Source: Thermoguttaceae bacterium (GTDB lineage: Bacteria; Planctomycetota; Planctomycetia; Pirellulales; Thermoguttaceae). From it: 15,571 nt of DNA. This document shows, piece by piece, positions 1 to 6,178 of this stretch. A program made the translations under genes and the position numbers. The notes under the pieces were generated by a model. It was not told the origin of the DNA. It did no database searches and saw only the letters and a list, made by a program, of their open reading frames with translations. Position 1 is the stretch's first letter, and every line of letters begins with the position of its first letter. The DNA lies in assembly GCA_024653385.1 (NCBI GenBank), contig JANLFZ010000026.1, positions 3,271 to 18,841 of the forward strand, in the 5' to 3' direction.

Positions 1-304
1 GAGGGTACGGCAGGGTGAGCAGGGTGGCGACCATAAACCCGCCAAAGATCGCTAGGCCGCCGAGGCGCGGGATGGCTCCCTGATGTCGGCGCCGGCCGCC
101 GGCCACGTCGATGACCGCCAGGCGGCGGTGCCCCAGGGCCACCCCGGGCGTGGCGCCGTAGACCGGCCGCGTCTGAAGCTCCGTCACCCAGAGGCCCTCG
201 TCGTCCGGCCCGCGGTGGCGAAGCGATTCGACCATCCGCCGCAACGCCGGAGCGTCCAGCGCCTTGTCGGGCTCGGTCCAGACGGCCCCGGTGATGCCGC
301 ACAT
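1..304 (-). CDS. Asparagine synthetase N-terminus fused in frame to a WecA/MraY-type transferase N-terminus (partial, chimeric)
   Basis: The frame starts at 304 and runs off the left edge (101 codons seen). Residues 1-67 are a class II glutamine amidotransferase start: MCGITGAV, where Cys2 is the expected nucleophile, then LRHRGPDDEG and ALGHRRLAVID, as in AsnB-type asparagine synthetases. Instead of the remaining glutaminase domain, the frame continues from about residue 69 as GGRRRHQGAIPRLGGLAIF and a hydrophobic stretch. That is the N-terminal signature of polyprenyl-phosphate N-acetylhexosamine-1-phosphate transferases (WecA/TagO/MraY superfamily). Neither half could work alone: the synthetase domain is absent and the transferase lacks its leader. 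It begins 16 nt after the nitrilase stop, so the asnB half was probably co-transcribed with that gene. The switch lies in a GC-rich palindromic stretch at about 91-103. A deletion between two co-oriented genes or a chimeric assembly at a contig end are both possible. Confidence 0.75.
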   Translation of the reverse strand, partial: MCGITGAVWTEPDKALDAPALRRMVESLRHRGPDDEGLWVTELQTRPVYGATPGVALGHRRLAVIDVAGGRRRHQGAIPRLGGLAIFGGFMVATLLTLPYP

Positions 305-320
305 GACGCGCTCGCGGGAC

Positions 321-1280
321 CTAGGGAGATTTCAATCGCCAGCCGGGATTCGTCACGGGCTTTTGGCCTTCGGGCAAAGGCTCGACGAGCTTGGCATACA
401 ACTCGGGCCTGCGGGCGCGAAGATAGCGCCGCCCGCCCGACAGCTCGATCTTCTCCGGCGTGCAGAGGCCCACCACCACGTCGTCGCCCAAAGCGCTCGA
501 TTCGACGAGGATCTCGCCGAACGGGTCGAGAATCATCGCCCCGCCGGTCTTGATCGTGTCGTGGTCCACGCCCACCGCGTTGGTGAACACGTAGTACAGG
601 CCGTTCTCATACGCCCGGGCCGGAAGCCACCGCAACAGCCAGCCCCGGCCCTTCGGACCGGTAAACTCCATGCGTAGCGGCACCGGGTCGCGCTGGCGGT
701 TGTCCCAAAGCCTCTTGTCGATCGTCCCGCGGCCCGGCATGGGGCTGGGCAATCCGCACGTCACATGCGGGGCGAACACGACTTCGGCGCCCAAGAGGGC
801 CACGATCCGCGGGTTCTCGACCAGGTTGTTGTCGTAGCAAGTCAGAATGCTCGCCTGAATCCCGCACAGGTCGAATACCCGGTACTCGCTCCCCGAGGTG
901 AGATACGGGCTGATAAACGCGTGGAGCTTGCGGTGCTTGGCCACGAAGCCCTCGGGCGAGACCGCCACGTAGGTATTGAACAAGAGATCGCCGTCGCGCT
1001 CGACCAAGCCCGCCAAGAGCGCCGCCCCGAGGGCCCTCGACAAACCGATCAGGCGCTCGGTGCTGGGGCCGCCGGGCACGGGCTCGGCCAGGGCGCAGAG
1101 CGCATCGCGGGAAAGCGTCTGAAGAAACGTGTACCCCGTGATCGAGCACTCGTGAAAACTGACGATCTCGGCTCCTTGCTCGACGGCGCGGCGCGCCAGG
1201 GCCTCGATCCGACCCAGGTTGTACTCTTTGTCGGCGTCGCGGGCCTCGAACTGAGCAGCGGCAATCCGGATGTCGCGCAT
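321..1280 (-). CDS. Carbon-nitrogen hydrolase (nitrilase superfamily amidase)
   Basis: A 319-residue cytoplasmic amidohydrolase. The nitrilase catalytic triad is visible: Glu44 (in SFHECSITGY), Lys118 (in KHRKLHAF) and Cys148 (in LTCYDNN), with the usual N-terminal strand RIAAAQFE. These enzymes hydrolyse C-N bonds in nitriles, amides or N-carbamoyl compounds; the substrate cannot be read from the sequence, although N-carbamoylputrescine amidases and omega-amidases are relatives. I chose the ATG at 1280 because the conserved fold starts right there. An upstream ATG at 1343 would add 21 residues with no family resemblance. No clear Shine-Dalgarno precedes either. A TTGACG box (reverse complement of 1348-1353) could be a -35, but its -10 partner is poor. 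Only 16 nt separate the stop from the truncated amidotransferase downstream, suggesting one transcript. It is divergent from the oxidoreductase gene. Confidence 0.88.
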   Translation of the reverse strand: MRDIRIAAAQFEARDADKEYNLGRIEALARRAVEQGAEIVSFHECSITGYTFLQTLSRDALCALAEPVPGGPSTERLIGLSRALGAALLAGLVERDGDLLFNTYVAVSPEGFVAKHRKLHAFISPYLTSGSEYRVFDLCGIQASILTCYDNNLVENPRIVALLGAEVVFAPHVTCGLPSPMPGRGTIDKRLWDNRQRDPVPLRMEFTGPKGRGWLLRWLPARAYENGLYYVFTNAVGVDHDTIKTGGAMILDPFGEILVESSALGDDVVVGLCTPEKIELSGGRRYLRARRPELYAKLVEPLPEGQKPVTNPGWRLKSP

Positions 1281-1375
1281 CGTGAAATCCGTGCGGAACG
1301 CAAGGGAGGCAAAACCCGGTGCGTATGGTGACGGATGGAGCACCCGGCGTCAAGTCACCGAGATCCTTTCGCGGC

Positions 1376-1405
1376 TTGACACCGCCGGTTCGGCCCGCGT
1401 AGACT
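1376..1405 (+). promoter_or_regulatory. Sigma-70-like promoter for the oxidoreductase gene
   Basis: A perfect -35 TTGACA (1376-1381) is followed by an 18-nt spacer and a -10-like TAGACT (1400-1405, four of six consensus). Transcription would start near 1412 and give a leader of about 30 nt. The leader carries AAGGAG at 1429-1434, seven nt before the ATG at 1442. The assignment is from sequence only. Confidence 0.6.
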
Positions 1406-1441
1406 CAACCCCTGTCTACCACCCCCAGAAGGAGACCGTCC

Positions 1442-2779
1442 ATGAACCGCGACCACGCTTGGACCCGACGCCGAATCCTATCCGCCGGTGCCGCGGTAGC
1501 TGCCGCGACTATCGTTCCCCGTCACGTGCTTGGCGGCGAGGGCCACAAGCCGCCCAGCGAGACCCTCAACGTTGCCGGGGTCGGAGTCGGGGGGATGGGC
1601 GGGGGCGACATCCGCAGCGTGGCGGCCCTCAAGGAGAACATCGTCGCCCTGTGCGATGCCGATCGCCGGGCCATCCAGCACAACGCCCGCGATTTCCCCA
1701 AGGCCAAGCAATATACCGACTTCCGCAAGATGCTGGAAACCCAGAAAGACATCGACGCGGTGCTGGTCGCCACGCCCGACCACTTGCACGCCGTGATCTC
1801 GATCATGGCGATGAAGCTGGGCAAGCACGTCCATTGCCAGAAGCCGTTGACCCATTCGGTCTACGAAGCCCGGCTCGTGGGTCAGGTGGCCAAGGAGACC
1901 AAGGTGGCCACGCAGATGGGCAATTTCGGCCAGGCCAGCGAAGAGCACCGCCTGATCGCCGAGTTGATCTGGGCCGGGGCGGTCGGTACGGTCCGCGAGG
2001 TGCACGCGGGCTCGAGCCGCCAGCCGTGGATCTCGCCACGCGGTATCCCACGCCCCAAGGAGACGCCGCCCGTGCCCGAGGGCCTCGACTGGGACCAATG
2101 GGTCGGCCCTGCTCCCATGCGCCCGTACCACCCGTGCTATCACCCCTTTTCCTGGCGGGGCTGGTGGGATTTCGGCACGGGCGTGCTGGGCGATATCGGT
2201 TGCCACGAGCTGTCGCCGGTGTTCAAGGCCCTGAAACTGGGGCACCCCCAGTGGATCGAGGCCTGCTCGTCGAACCACCAGATGCCGCCGGAGGTCGCCA
2301 ACGAAACCGCTCCCGTCTCGTCGATCACCCGGTGGTTCTTCCCCGCCCAGGGCGACCGAGCTGCCGTGACCGTCACCTGGTGGGACGGCGGTTTGAAGCC
2401 GCCCCGGCCCGAGGAACTCGAAGGCGACCGCCAGTTCGCCGAGGGCGACTGGATGATGATCGTCGGCGACAAGGGCAAAATGCTTCGCCACCGGCTGATC
2501 CCCGACAGCAAGGCGCGCGAGTTCGGCAAACCGCCCAAGGTCCTGCCGCGCTCGCCGGGGCACTGGGTCGAGTGGATCAACGCCTGCAAGGGCGGCCCGC
2601 CCGCAGGCTCGAACTTCGTCGACCATGCCGCCCACCTGGCCGAGGTCGTGCTCTTGGGCAACATCGCCATCCGCACCGGCGAGAAGCTCTACTGGGACGC
2701 GGCGAACATGAAGTTCGTCAACAACGACAAGGCCAACGCCCTCGTCAACCCGCCCTACCGCGCCGGCTGGACGCTGTAA
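1442..2779 (+). CDS. Secreted Gfo/Idh/MocA-family oxidoreductase
   Basis: A 445-residue NAD(P)-dependent oxidoreductase exported by the Tat pathway. Residues 8-32 hold a twin-arginine signal (TRRRILSAG, then an alanine-rich hydrophobic core). The Rossmann nucleotide-binding loop is GVGVGGMGGGD (46-56), followed by ATPDHLHA (110-117) and CQKPLTHS (132-139). Lys134 of that last motif corresponds to the catalytic lysine of the EKP motif, with Gln in place of Glu. The C-terminal half contains the DIGCHELSP motif seen in the planctomycete secreted subfamily. Related enzymes act on sugars, inositols or glycosides with tightly bound cofactor, which fits export of a folded holoenzyme; the substrate here is unknown. 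The start is supported by AAGGAG seven nt upstream and by the Tat signal beginning at once. It appears monocistronic, with its own promoter and no gene for about 690 nt downstream. Confidence 0.93.
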   Translation: MNRDHAWTRRRILSAGAAVAAATIVPRHVLGGEGHKPPSETLNVAGVGVGGMGGGDIRSVAALKENIVALCDADRRAIQHNARDFPKAKQYTDFRKMLETQKDIDAVLVATPDHLHAVISIMAMKLGKHVHCQKPLTHSVYEARLVGQVAKETKVATQMGNFGQASEEHRLIAELIWAGAVGTVREVHAGSSRQPWISPRGIPRPKETPPVPEGLDWDQWVGPAPMRPYHPCYHPFSWRGWWDFGTGVLGDIGCHELSPVFKALKLGHPQWIEACSSNHQMPPEVANETAPVSSITRWFFPAQGDRAAVTVTWWDGGLKPPRPEELEGDRQFAEGDWMMIVGDKGKMLRHRLIPDSKAREFGKPPKVLPRSPGHWVEWINACKGGPPAGSNFVDHAAHLAEVVLLGNIAIRTGEKLYWDAANMKFVNNDKANALVNPPYRAGWTL

Positions 2780-3292
2780 CGGGCGTGAACCTCGTGGGCT
2801 GATCGCGCGTCTACGATTATGCGGGCCGACAGCAACGCCTGCTGCTGGGGTGGTACCTGATGCGGCGCGGCATCCGCCCGAGAGGCCCCAGACGGGGGAG
2901 ACTCGGAACGAGGTGCCGGAGGGCACCGGGTTCGATTCTCCCCGTCGTCACTCAGATACTGTGGGCGTGCCAGACGCAAATCGCTCTGGGCACCGAGCGA
3001 AGTGTTGTCTGCTTGAACGATCCGCGAACGGTTATGGTGCGGTTTGGCGACGGTAGAATGTCGTCGAGAAGGCCTTTGGCTGGTTGCAGCCTCATCCAGG
3101 TCGCTCCTGGCAGCACTCCGGGTGCTGGAGTGTGCGCCAGCCATAGGCGGCTGTTCTCCTCCTCGGATGCCATCCAATTGGATAGCGCAACTGCCCGCCG
3201 GGAATGCAACCGTTGCCCGGGACCGTCTTGATTCTCGCGGCGAAGCCCACGAAGATAGGATGGTCCTCGTCGGGTGTGTTTGAACGGACTGG
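2780..3292 (+). other. Gene-free, hairpin-rich intergenic region upstream of the Y RNA candidate
   Basis: No convincing coding frame lies here. Perfect inverted repeats are common: 2830-2844 (5-bp arms CAGCA/TGCTG), 2859-2874 (GATGC/GCATC), 2981-3000 (TCGCTC/GAGCGA), 3078-3091 (GGCTG/CAGCC), 3096-3110 (CCAGG/CCTGG), 3114-3132 (CACTCC/GGAGTG) and 3198-3220 (CCGG-GCAA/TTGC-CCGG with a bulge). There is also the perfect 12-bp palindrome ATCCAATTGGAT at 3172-3183. The tRNA-like fold at 2891-2946 is described separately. No U-rich rho-independent terminator and no clear promoter were seen. The density of hairpins directly upstream of an rsr gene suggests one or more further small RNAs. It may also hold the oxidoreductase 3' UTR. 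Confidence 0.55.
2891..2946 (+). ncRNA. tRNA-like folded RNA candidate without an anticodon arm
   Basis: GACGGGG (2891-2897) pairs perfectly with CCCCGTC (2940-2946), giving a 7-bp acceptor-like stem. It encloses a short hairpin CTCG-GAA-CGAG (2902-2912), a 6-bp hairpin GGTGCC-GGAG-GGCACC (2912-2927) like a class II variable arm, and a T-loop-like TTCGATT (2931-2937). The T stem is weak, with three pairs (2928-2930 with 2938-2940, one of them G-U), and the two inner hairpins compete for G2912. A CCCC-AGA-CGGGG hairpin at the 5' side is an alternative fold. No anticodon arm or CCA end exists, so it is not an ordinary tRNA. Its position about 520 nt upstream of rsr makes a second Y RNA or a tRNA-derived element possible. 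The structure is seen; the function is inference. Confidence 0.4.
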
Positions 3293-3440
3293 AGAAAACG
3301 ACCGACTGCCGGTTGGAGTACATGCTTTTAAAGCCGGGGTTGTGGGTTCGAGTCCCACCGGCGCCACTTGCACGAGCATGGCGCTGTAGCTCAATGGCAG
3401 AGCACCGTAAAGTCTCTGACCAACCCCTCGTCGGTCTTCT
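3293..3440 (+). ncRNA. Candidate bacterial Y RNA with a permuted tRNA-like module
   Basis: Read 5' to 3', a T-arm comes first: stem GTGGG/CCCAC (3342-3346 and 3354-3358) around the loop TTCGAGT. Next is the acceptor 3' strand CGGCGCC (3359-3365), a 14-nt loop, and the acceptor 5' strand GGCGCTG (3380-3386), pairing 7 of 7 with one G-U. Then come TA and a D-arm, GCTC-AATGGCA-GAGC (3389-3403), whose loop keeps the GG pair. The anticodon stem is replaced by a long helix formed by the RNA ends: 3293-3296 with 3437-3440, 3300-3306 with 3430-3436 (7 bp), 3311-3316 with 3420-3425 (6 bp), 3325-3330 with 3408-3412 (one bulge) and 3335-3337 with 3405-3407, separated by internal loops. This is the layout described for bacterial Y RNAs, whose end stem binds Ro60/Rsr and whose other end mimics tRNA. 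It ends 32 nt before rsr. Exact ends and promoter are not determined. Confidence 0.82.
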
Positions 3441-3472
3441 ATAGACTACTGGCAAGTCCCATTAAGGTCACG

Positions 3473-5101
3473 ATGGCCAACAAGAGTCTGTTCGCTAGCC
3501 TGACGAGCCGATTCGCCCGCGCCGATACCGTCAACGAAGCAGGCGGGCGGGCCTACCGCCTGGAGCCGAAGCACGCCCTGGCGCAGCTTGCCGCCACCGG
3601 CTGCTTCAACGGCACCTACTACGCCCAGGCCGAAGAGCAACTGGCCACGCTAAAGGCGCTCATCGACCGGGTCGACGACAACGCCTTCCTCGCCAAGCTG
3701 GCGGTCTATGCTCGGCAAGAGGCCTTTATGAAGGACATGCCGGTAGCGATCCTCTTGGCTCTGTCGAAACGCGATACCCGGCTGTTTCGCCAGGTCTTCG
3801 ACCGCGTGGTTGACAATGGGCGGACCTTGCGCACCCTGGTGCAGTTCGTGCGCAGCGGCCAGTTCGGCCGCAAGAGTCTGTCGTACGCGCTTCAGCGGGC
3901 GGTCCAGCGGTGGTTGAATGCCGCCTCGGTCGAGAAGTTGCTTTCGGCATCGATCGGCAACGATCCGAGCCTTCGGGATGTGCTGCGCCTGGCCCGGCCC
4001 ACCCCGCCGGACAATGCCCGTCGTGCCCTATTCGGCTGGCTGACCGACAAGCCGGTGGAGAAGTGGGCACCGGCCACCGAGGCGGACCTGCCGGAAGAGG
4101 TTCAGGCCCTGGCCGCCTTCCGTAAGGCAGCGACGCCCGAGGCCCAGCTTCAGATCGTCGAAAACCTGAATGCCCGTTGGGACCTTCTGGCCGACGCTGC
4201 CAAGGGTCCAGCGGTGTGGGCGGCGATTGCCCGCAAGATGGGCCCTCAGGCCCTGCGCATGAACCTCAACACGCTGGTTCGTCATGGCGTCATCAGCCCG
4301 GATGCCGACCCGGAAATGATCGACTACGTGGCGGCGCGGCTGGCCGATCCCGAGGAAATCCAGCGCTCGCACCAGTTCCCGTACCAGTTCCTGGCGGCAT
4401 ACCTCAATGCCAACCGGGAGGTGCCGCGGAAGATCAAGACCGCTCTGCACAAGGCGGCGGAGGTCGCCTGCGGCAACGTGCCGGCATTGCCGGGTCCGGT
4501 GGTGCTCGGCTTGGACGTGTCGGGGTCGATGCAGTCGCCGATCACGGGCCATCGGGGACTTGGCGCGACCAGCAAGATGCGGTGTGTCGATGTGGCGGCG
4601 CTCATTGCCGCAGCCATCCTGCGGCGCAACCCGGAAAGCGTAGTCATCCCGTTTGACACGGCGGCCTACGAGGTCCAAATGGACCCGACCGACTCGGTCC
4701 TCAGCCTGGCCGGACGCCTTGCCAGCTACGGCGGTGGTGGCACCGATTGTTCCCTGCCCCTTGCCGTGGCCAACACCCGATACCCCAACCGGCGGTTTGC
4801 GGGCTGCGTGTTGGTAAGCGATCAGGAAAGCTGGGTTGGCGAGGGCCGCCACGGCTCGACGGCGGTGATGACCCAGTGGCAGAGCTTTGTTGCCAACCAG
4901 GTCCGCCTGCACGAGCGCGGCTGGGGTGGCCCGAAGTTGGTCTGCATCGACTTGCAGCCGTACACCACCACCCAGGCGCCGGAGCGGCAGGACATTCTGA
5001 ACGTCGGCGGTTTCAGCGATGCCGTGTTCAGCGTCGTCGCAGCGTTCTTCAACGAGGACGCCGGCCGCTTCGTGGCTGAGGTGGAGGCGGTCGAAGTGTA
5101 G
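3473..5101 (+). CDS. rsr: Ro60 orthologue (Rsr), TROVE and von Willebrand A domains
   Basis: A 542-residue cytoplasmic ring-type RNA-binding protein, close to the usual Ro60 length. Residues about 20-335 form the helical TROVE repeat region (ring), for example GCFNGTYYAQAEEQL and LNTLVRHGV. Residues about 340-525 form a vWA domain. Its metal-ion site appears complete: D348-V-S350-G-S352, Thr424 in GGGTD and Asp450 in LVSDQESW. In other species Ro60 binds Y RNA on its outer surface and the ends of misfolded RNA in its central hole, and in Deinococcus Y RNA tethers it to polynucleotide phosphorylase. I chose the ATG at 3473 because family similarity begins at once and AAGG sits five nt upstream. 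The longer frame from 3368 would run through the Y RNA candidate. A weak promoter-like pair (CTGACC 3416, TATAGA 3440) lies between the RNA and the gene, so both may share one transcript. A strong hairpin follows the stop. Confidence 0.93.
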   Translation: MANKSLFASLTSRFARADTVNEAGGRAYRLEPKHALAQLAATGCFNGTYYAQAEEQLATLKALIDRVDDNAFLAKLAVYARQEAFMKDMPVAILLALSKRDTRLFRQVFDRVVDNGRTLRTLVQFVRSGQFGRKSLSYALQRAVQRWLNAASVEKLLSASIGNDPSLRDVLRLARPTPPDNARRALFGWLTDKPVEKWAPATEADLPEEVQALAAFRKAATPEAQLQIVENLNARWDLLADAAKGPAVWAAIARKMGPQALRMNLNTLVRHGVISPDADPEMIDYVAARLADPEEIQRSHQFPYQFLAAYLNANREVPRKIKTALHKAAEVACGNVPALPGPVVLGLDVSGSMQSPITGHRGLGATSKMRCVDVAALIAAAILRRNPESVVIPFDTAAYEVQMDPTDSVLSLAGRLASYGGGGTDCSLPLAVANTRYPNRRFAGCVLVSDQESWVGEGRHGSTAVMTQWQSFVANQVRLHERGWGGPKLVCIDLQPYTTTQAPERQDILNVGGFSDAVFSVVAAFFNEDAGRFVAEVEAVEV

Positions 5102-5103
5102 AC

Positions 5104-5146
5104 GAGGACGCCCCCGGTTCAAGACTTCTTGGCCGGGGGCGTCTTC
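5104..5146 (+). terminator. Long hairpin after rsr (terminator or attenuator)
   Basis: Three nt after the rsr stop, GACGCCCCCGG (5107-5117) pairs perfectly with CCGGGGGCGTC (5133-5143). Three more pairs at the base (5104-5106 with 5144-5146, one G-U) make a 14-bp stem, and the loop contains a further CAAG/CTTG hairpin. The trailing sequence has no run of T, so it may be a weak terminator, an mRNA 3' stabiliser, or an attenuator lowering expression of the two downstream nucleotidyltransferases. Confidence 0.6.
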
Positions 5147-5233
5147 TTGCGGCTGGCGCGACGCGAATGTCACAGCCGGCCGACGAACAGTACACCGGAG
5201 GCTTTTCCGCGCTCGGCCCTGAGATCGGTCCCC

Positions 5234-6178
5234 ATGTCTCCCCCCCAACACTCCCTCCGCAAGCTGCTGCCTGGCTTTGTCATTGCGGCGGGCACCCAGG
5301 TGGTGCTCGAGGTGGCCAAGGCCCTGCCGGACGGCGAACAGTTCAAACCGCCAGGAAGCGTAGGCGTGGTGCTGGAAAGCCCGGCGGACAATCAACATCC
5401 CTATCTGGTTCGCTTTGCCGACGGCGAGACGGTTCAGGCATACTTCGACGAATTGGCCCTGCGCCGCCGCGAGGTCGAGGACGAGTTGGGCGAAACCACG
5501 GAAGACTTGAGCCCTTGGATCATCTACCGCTGCCAGGTCGGCTCGAAGGCGTTCGGGCTGGCCTGCGAGGAATCCGACGACGACCTGCGCGGCATCTACC
5601 TGCCCCCAGCGAGGCTTCACTGGTCCCTGCGCCGGCTGCCGGAACAATTGGAGTTCAAGGCCGAGGAAACGGATGAAGTCTACTGGGAACTCGAGAAGTT
5701 CCTGCGGTTGGCCCTGAAAGCCAACCCCAATGTGCTGGAAACGCTCTGGACGCCCCTGGTGCTCCTCGCCGACGAAACGGCGCAGGAGCTTCGGGCCATG
5801 CGGAAGGCGTTTCTTTCCAAGCACGTCTACAAGACCTACTCGGGCTACGTGCTGAGCCAGTTCCGCCGCATGGCCAACGCCTGCAAGGAGAAGGGTGCGT
5901 ACAAGCCCAAGCACGCGATGCACCTGATTCGCTTGCTTTACTCCGGGATCGCCGCCCTCCAGACAGGTGAAATCCGCATCGACGTGGCCGAGCACCGCGA
6001 TGAGTTGCTGCACATCCGCGCGGGCGGTCTGAAGTTCGAGGAGGTCAAAGAGCGGGCCTTGGAACTGGACCAGCAGTTCCAGCAGGCATTCGAGCGGACG
6101 GCGCTGCCGGAGCAGCCGGACTACGCCCAGGTCGATGCCTTCTTGATCCGCGCCCGAAGGAGGATGGTCGATGCTTGA
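5234..6178 (+). CDS. COG3541-type nucleotidyltransferase with an N-terminal beta-barrel-like domain
   Basis: A 314-residue protein. Residues about 12-78 look like a small SH3/KOW-like barrel (GSVGVVLESP, YLVRFADGETVQAYFDELALRRRE), possibly RNA- or protein-binding. Residues about 94-314 match the Pol-beta-like predicted nucleotidyltransferases of COG3541 (YcgL). The signature is G103-S104-KAFGL followed by S114-D115-D-D117-LRG, the metal-binding acidic pair, then EVYWELEKFLRLALKANPNVLE. The family is expected to transfer a nucleotide to an RNA, protein or small-molecule acceptor; the acceptor is unknown. The ATG at 5234 is preferred; an earlier in-frame ATG at 5129 would lie inside the rsr hairpin. 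Its Shine-Dalgarno is weak. It overlaps the second nucleotidyltransferase gene by 8 bp and follows rsr by 132 nt, a pairing that suggests a role in RNA repair or tailing. Confidence 0.85.
   Translation: MSPPQHSLRKLLPGFVIAAGTQVVLEVAKALPDGEQFKPPGSVGVVLESPADNQHPYLVRFADGETVQAYFDELALRRREVEDELGETTEDLSPWIIYRCQVGSKAFGLACEESDDDLRGIYLPPARLHWSLRRLPEQLEFKAEETDEVYWELEKFLRLALKANPNVLETLWTPLVLLADETAQELRAMRKAFLSKHVYKTYSGYVLSQFRRMANACKEKGAYKPKHAMHLIRLLYSGIAALQTGEIRIDVAEHRDELLHIRAGGLKFEEVKERALELDQQFQQAFERTALPEQPDYAQVDAFLIRARRRMVDA
6157..6163 (+). promoter_or_regulatory. Ribosome binding site of the second nucleotidyltransferase
   Basis: A full AAGGAGG lies inside the end of the preceding gene, seven nt before the ATG at 6171. 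It is the strongest plus-strand Shine-Dalgarno in the rsr cluster and fixes this start, implying efficient coupled translation of the two enzymes. Confidence 0.75.

Noticed and set aside
1478..2926. Long minus-strand open frame of 482 codons opposite the oxidoreductase
   Set aside because: It mirrors third-position GC bias, shows no recognisable domain and lies opposite a clear conserved gene.
3345..3367. tRNA 3' end as an attachment-site remnant of an integrated element
   Set aside because: A matching acceptor 5' strand and D-arm follow within 15 nt and pair with it. No integrase lies next to it, and no duplicate copy of the sequence was seen; xerD is 9 kb away and looks like a housekeeping gene.
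3330..3420. A functional permuted tRNA-Lys (TTT flanked as CTTTTAA before the T-arm)
   Set aside because: The bases flanking CTTTTAA do not form an anticodon stem with each other. That stretch instead pairs with 3408-3412 as part of the long end helix, and no bulge-helix-bulge or bacterial splicing system is expected.
3368..3472. N-terminal extension of Rsr from an upstream ATG at 3368
   Set aside because: The added 35 residues would be translated from the D-arm and end stem of the RNA candidate and do not resemble Ro60; the ATG at 3473 has its own AAGG.
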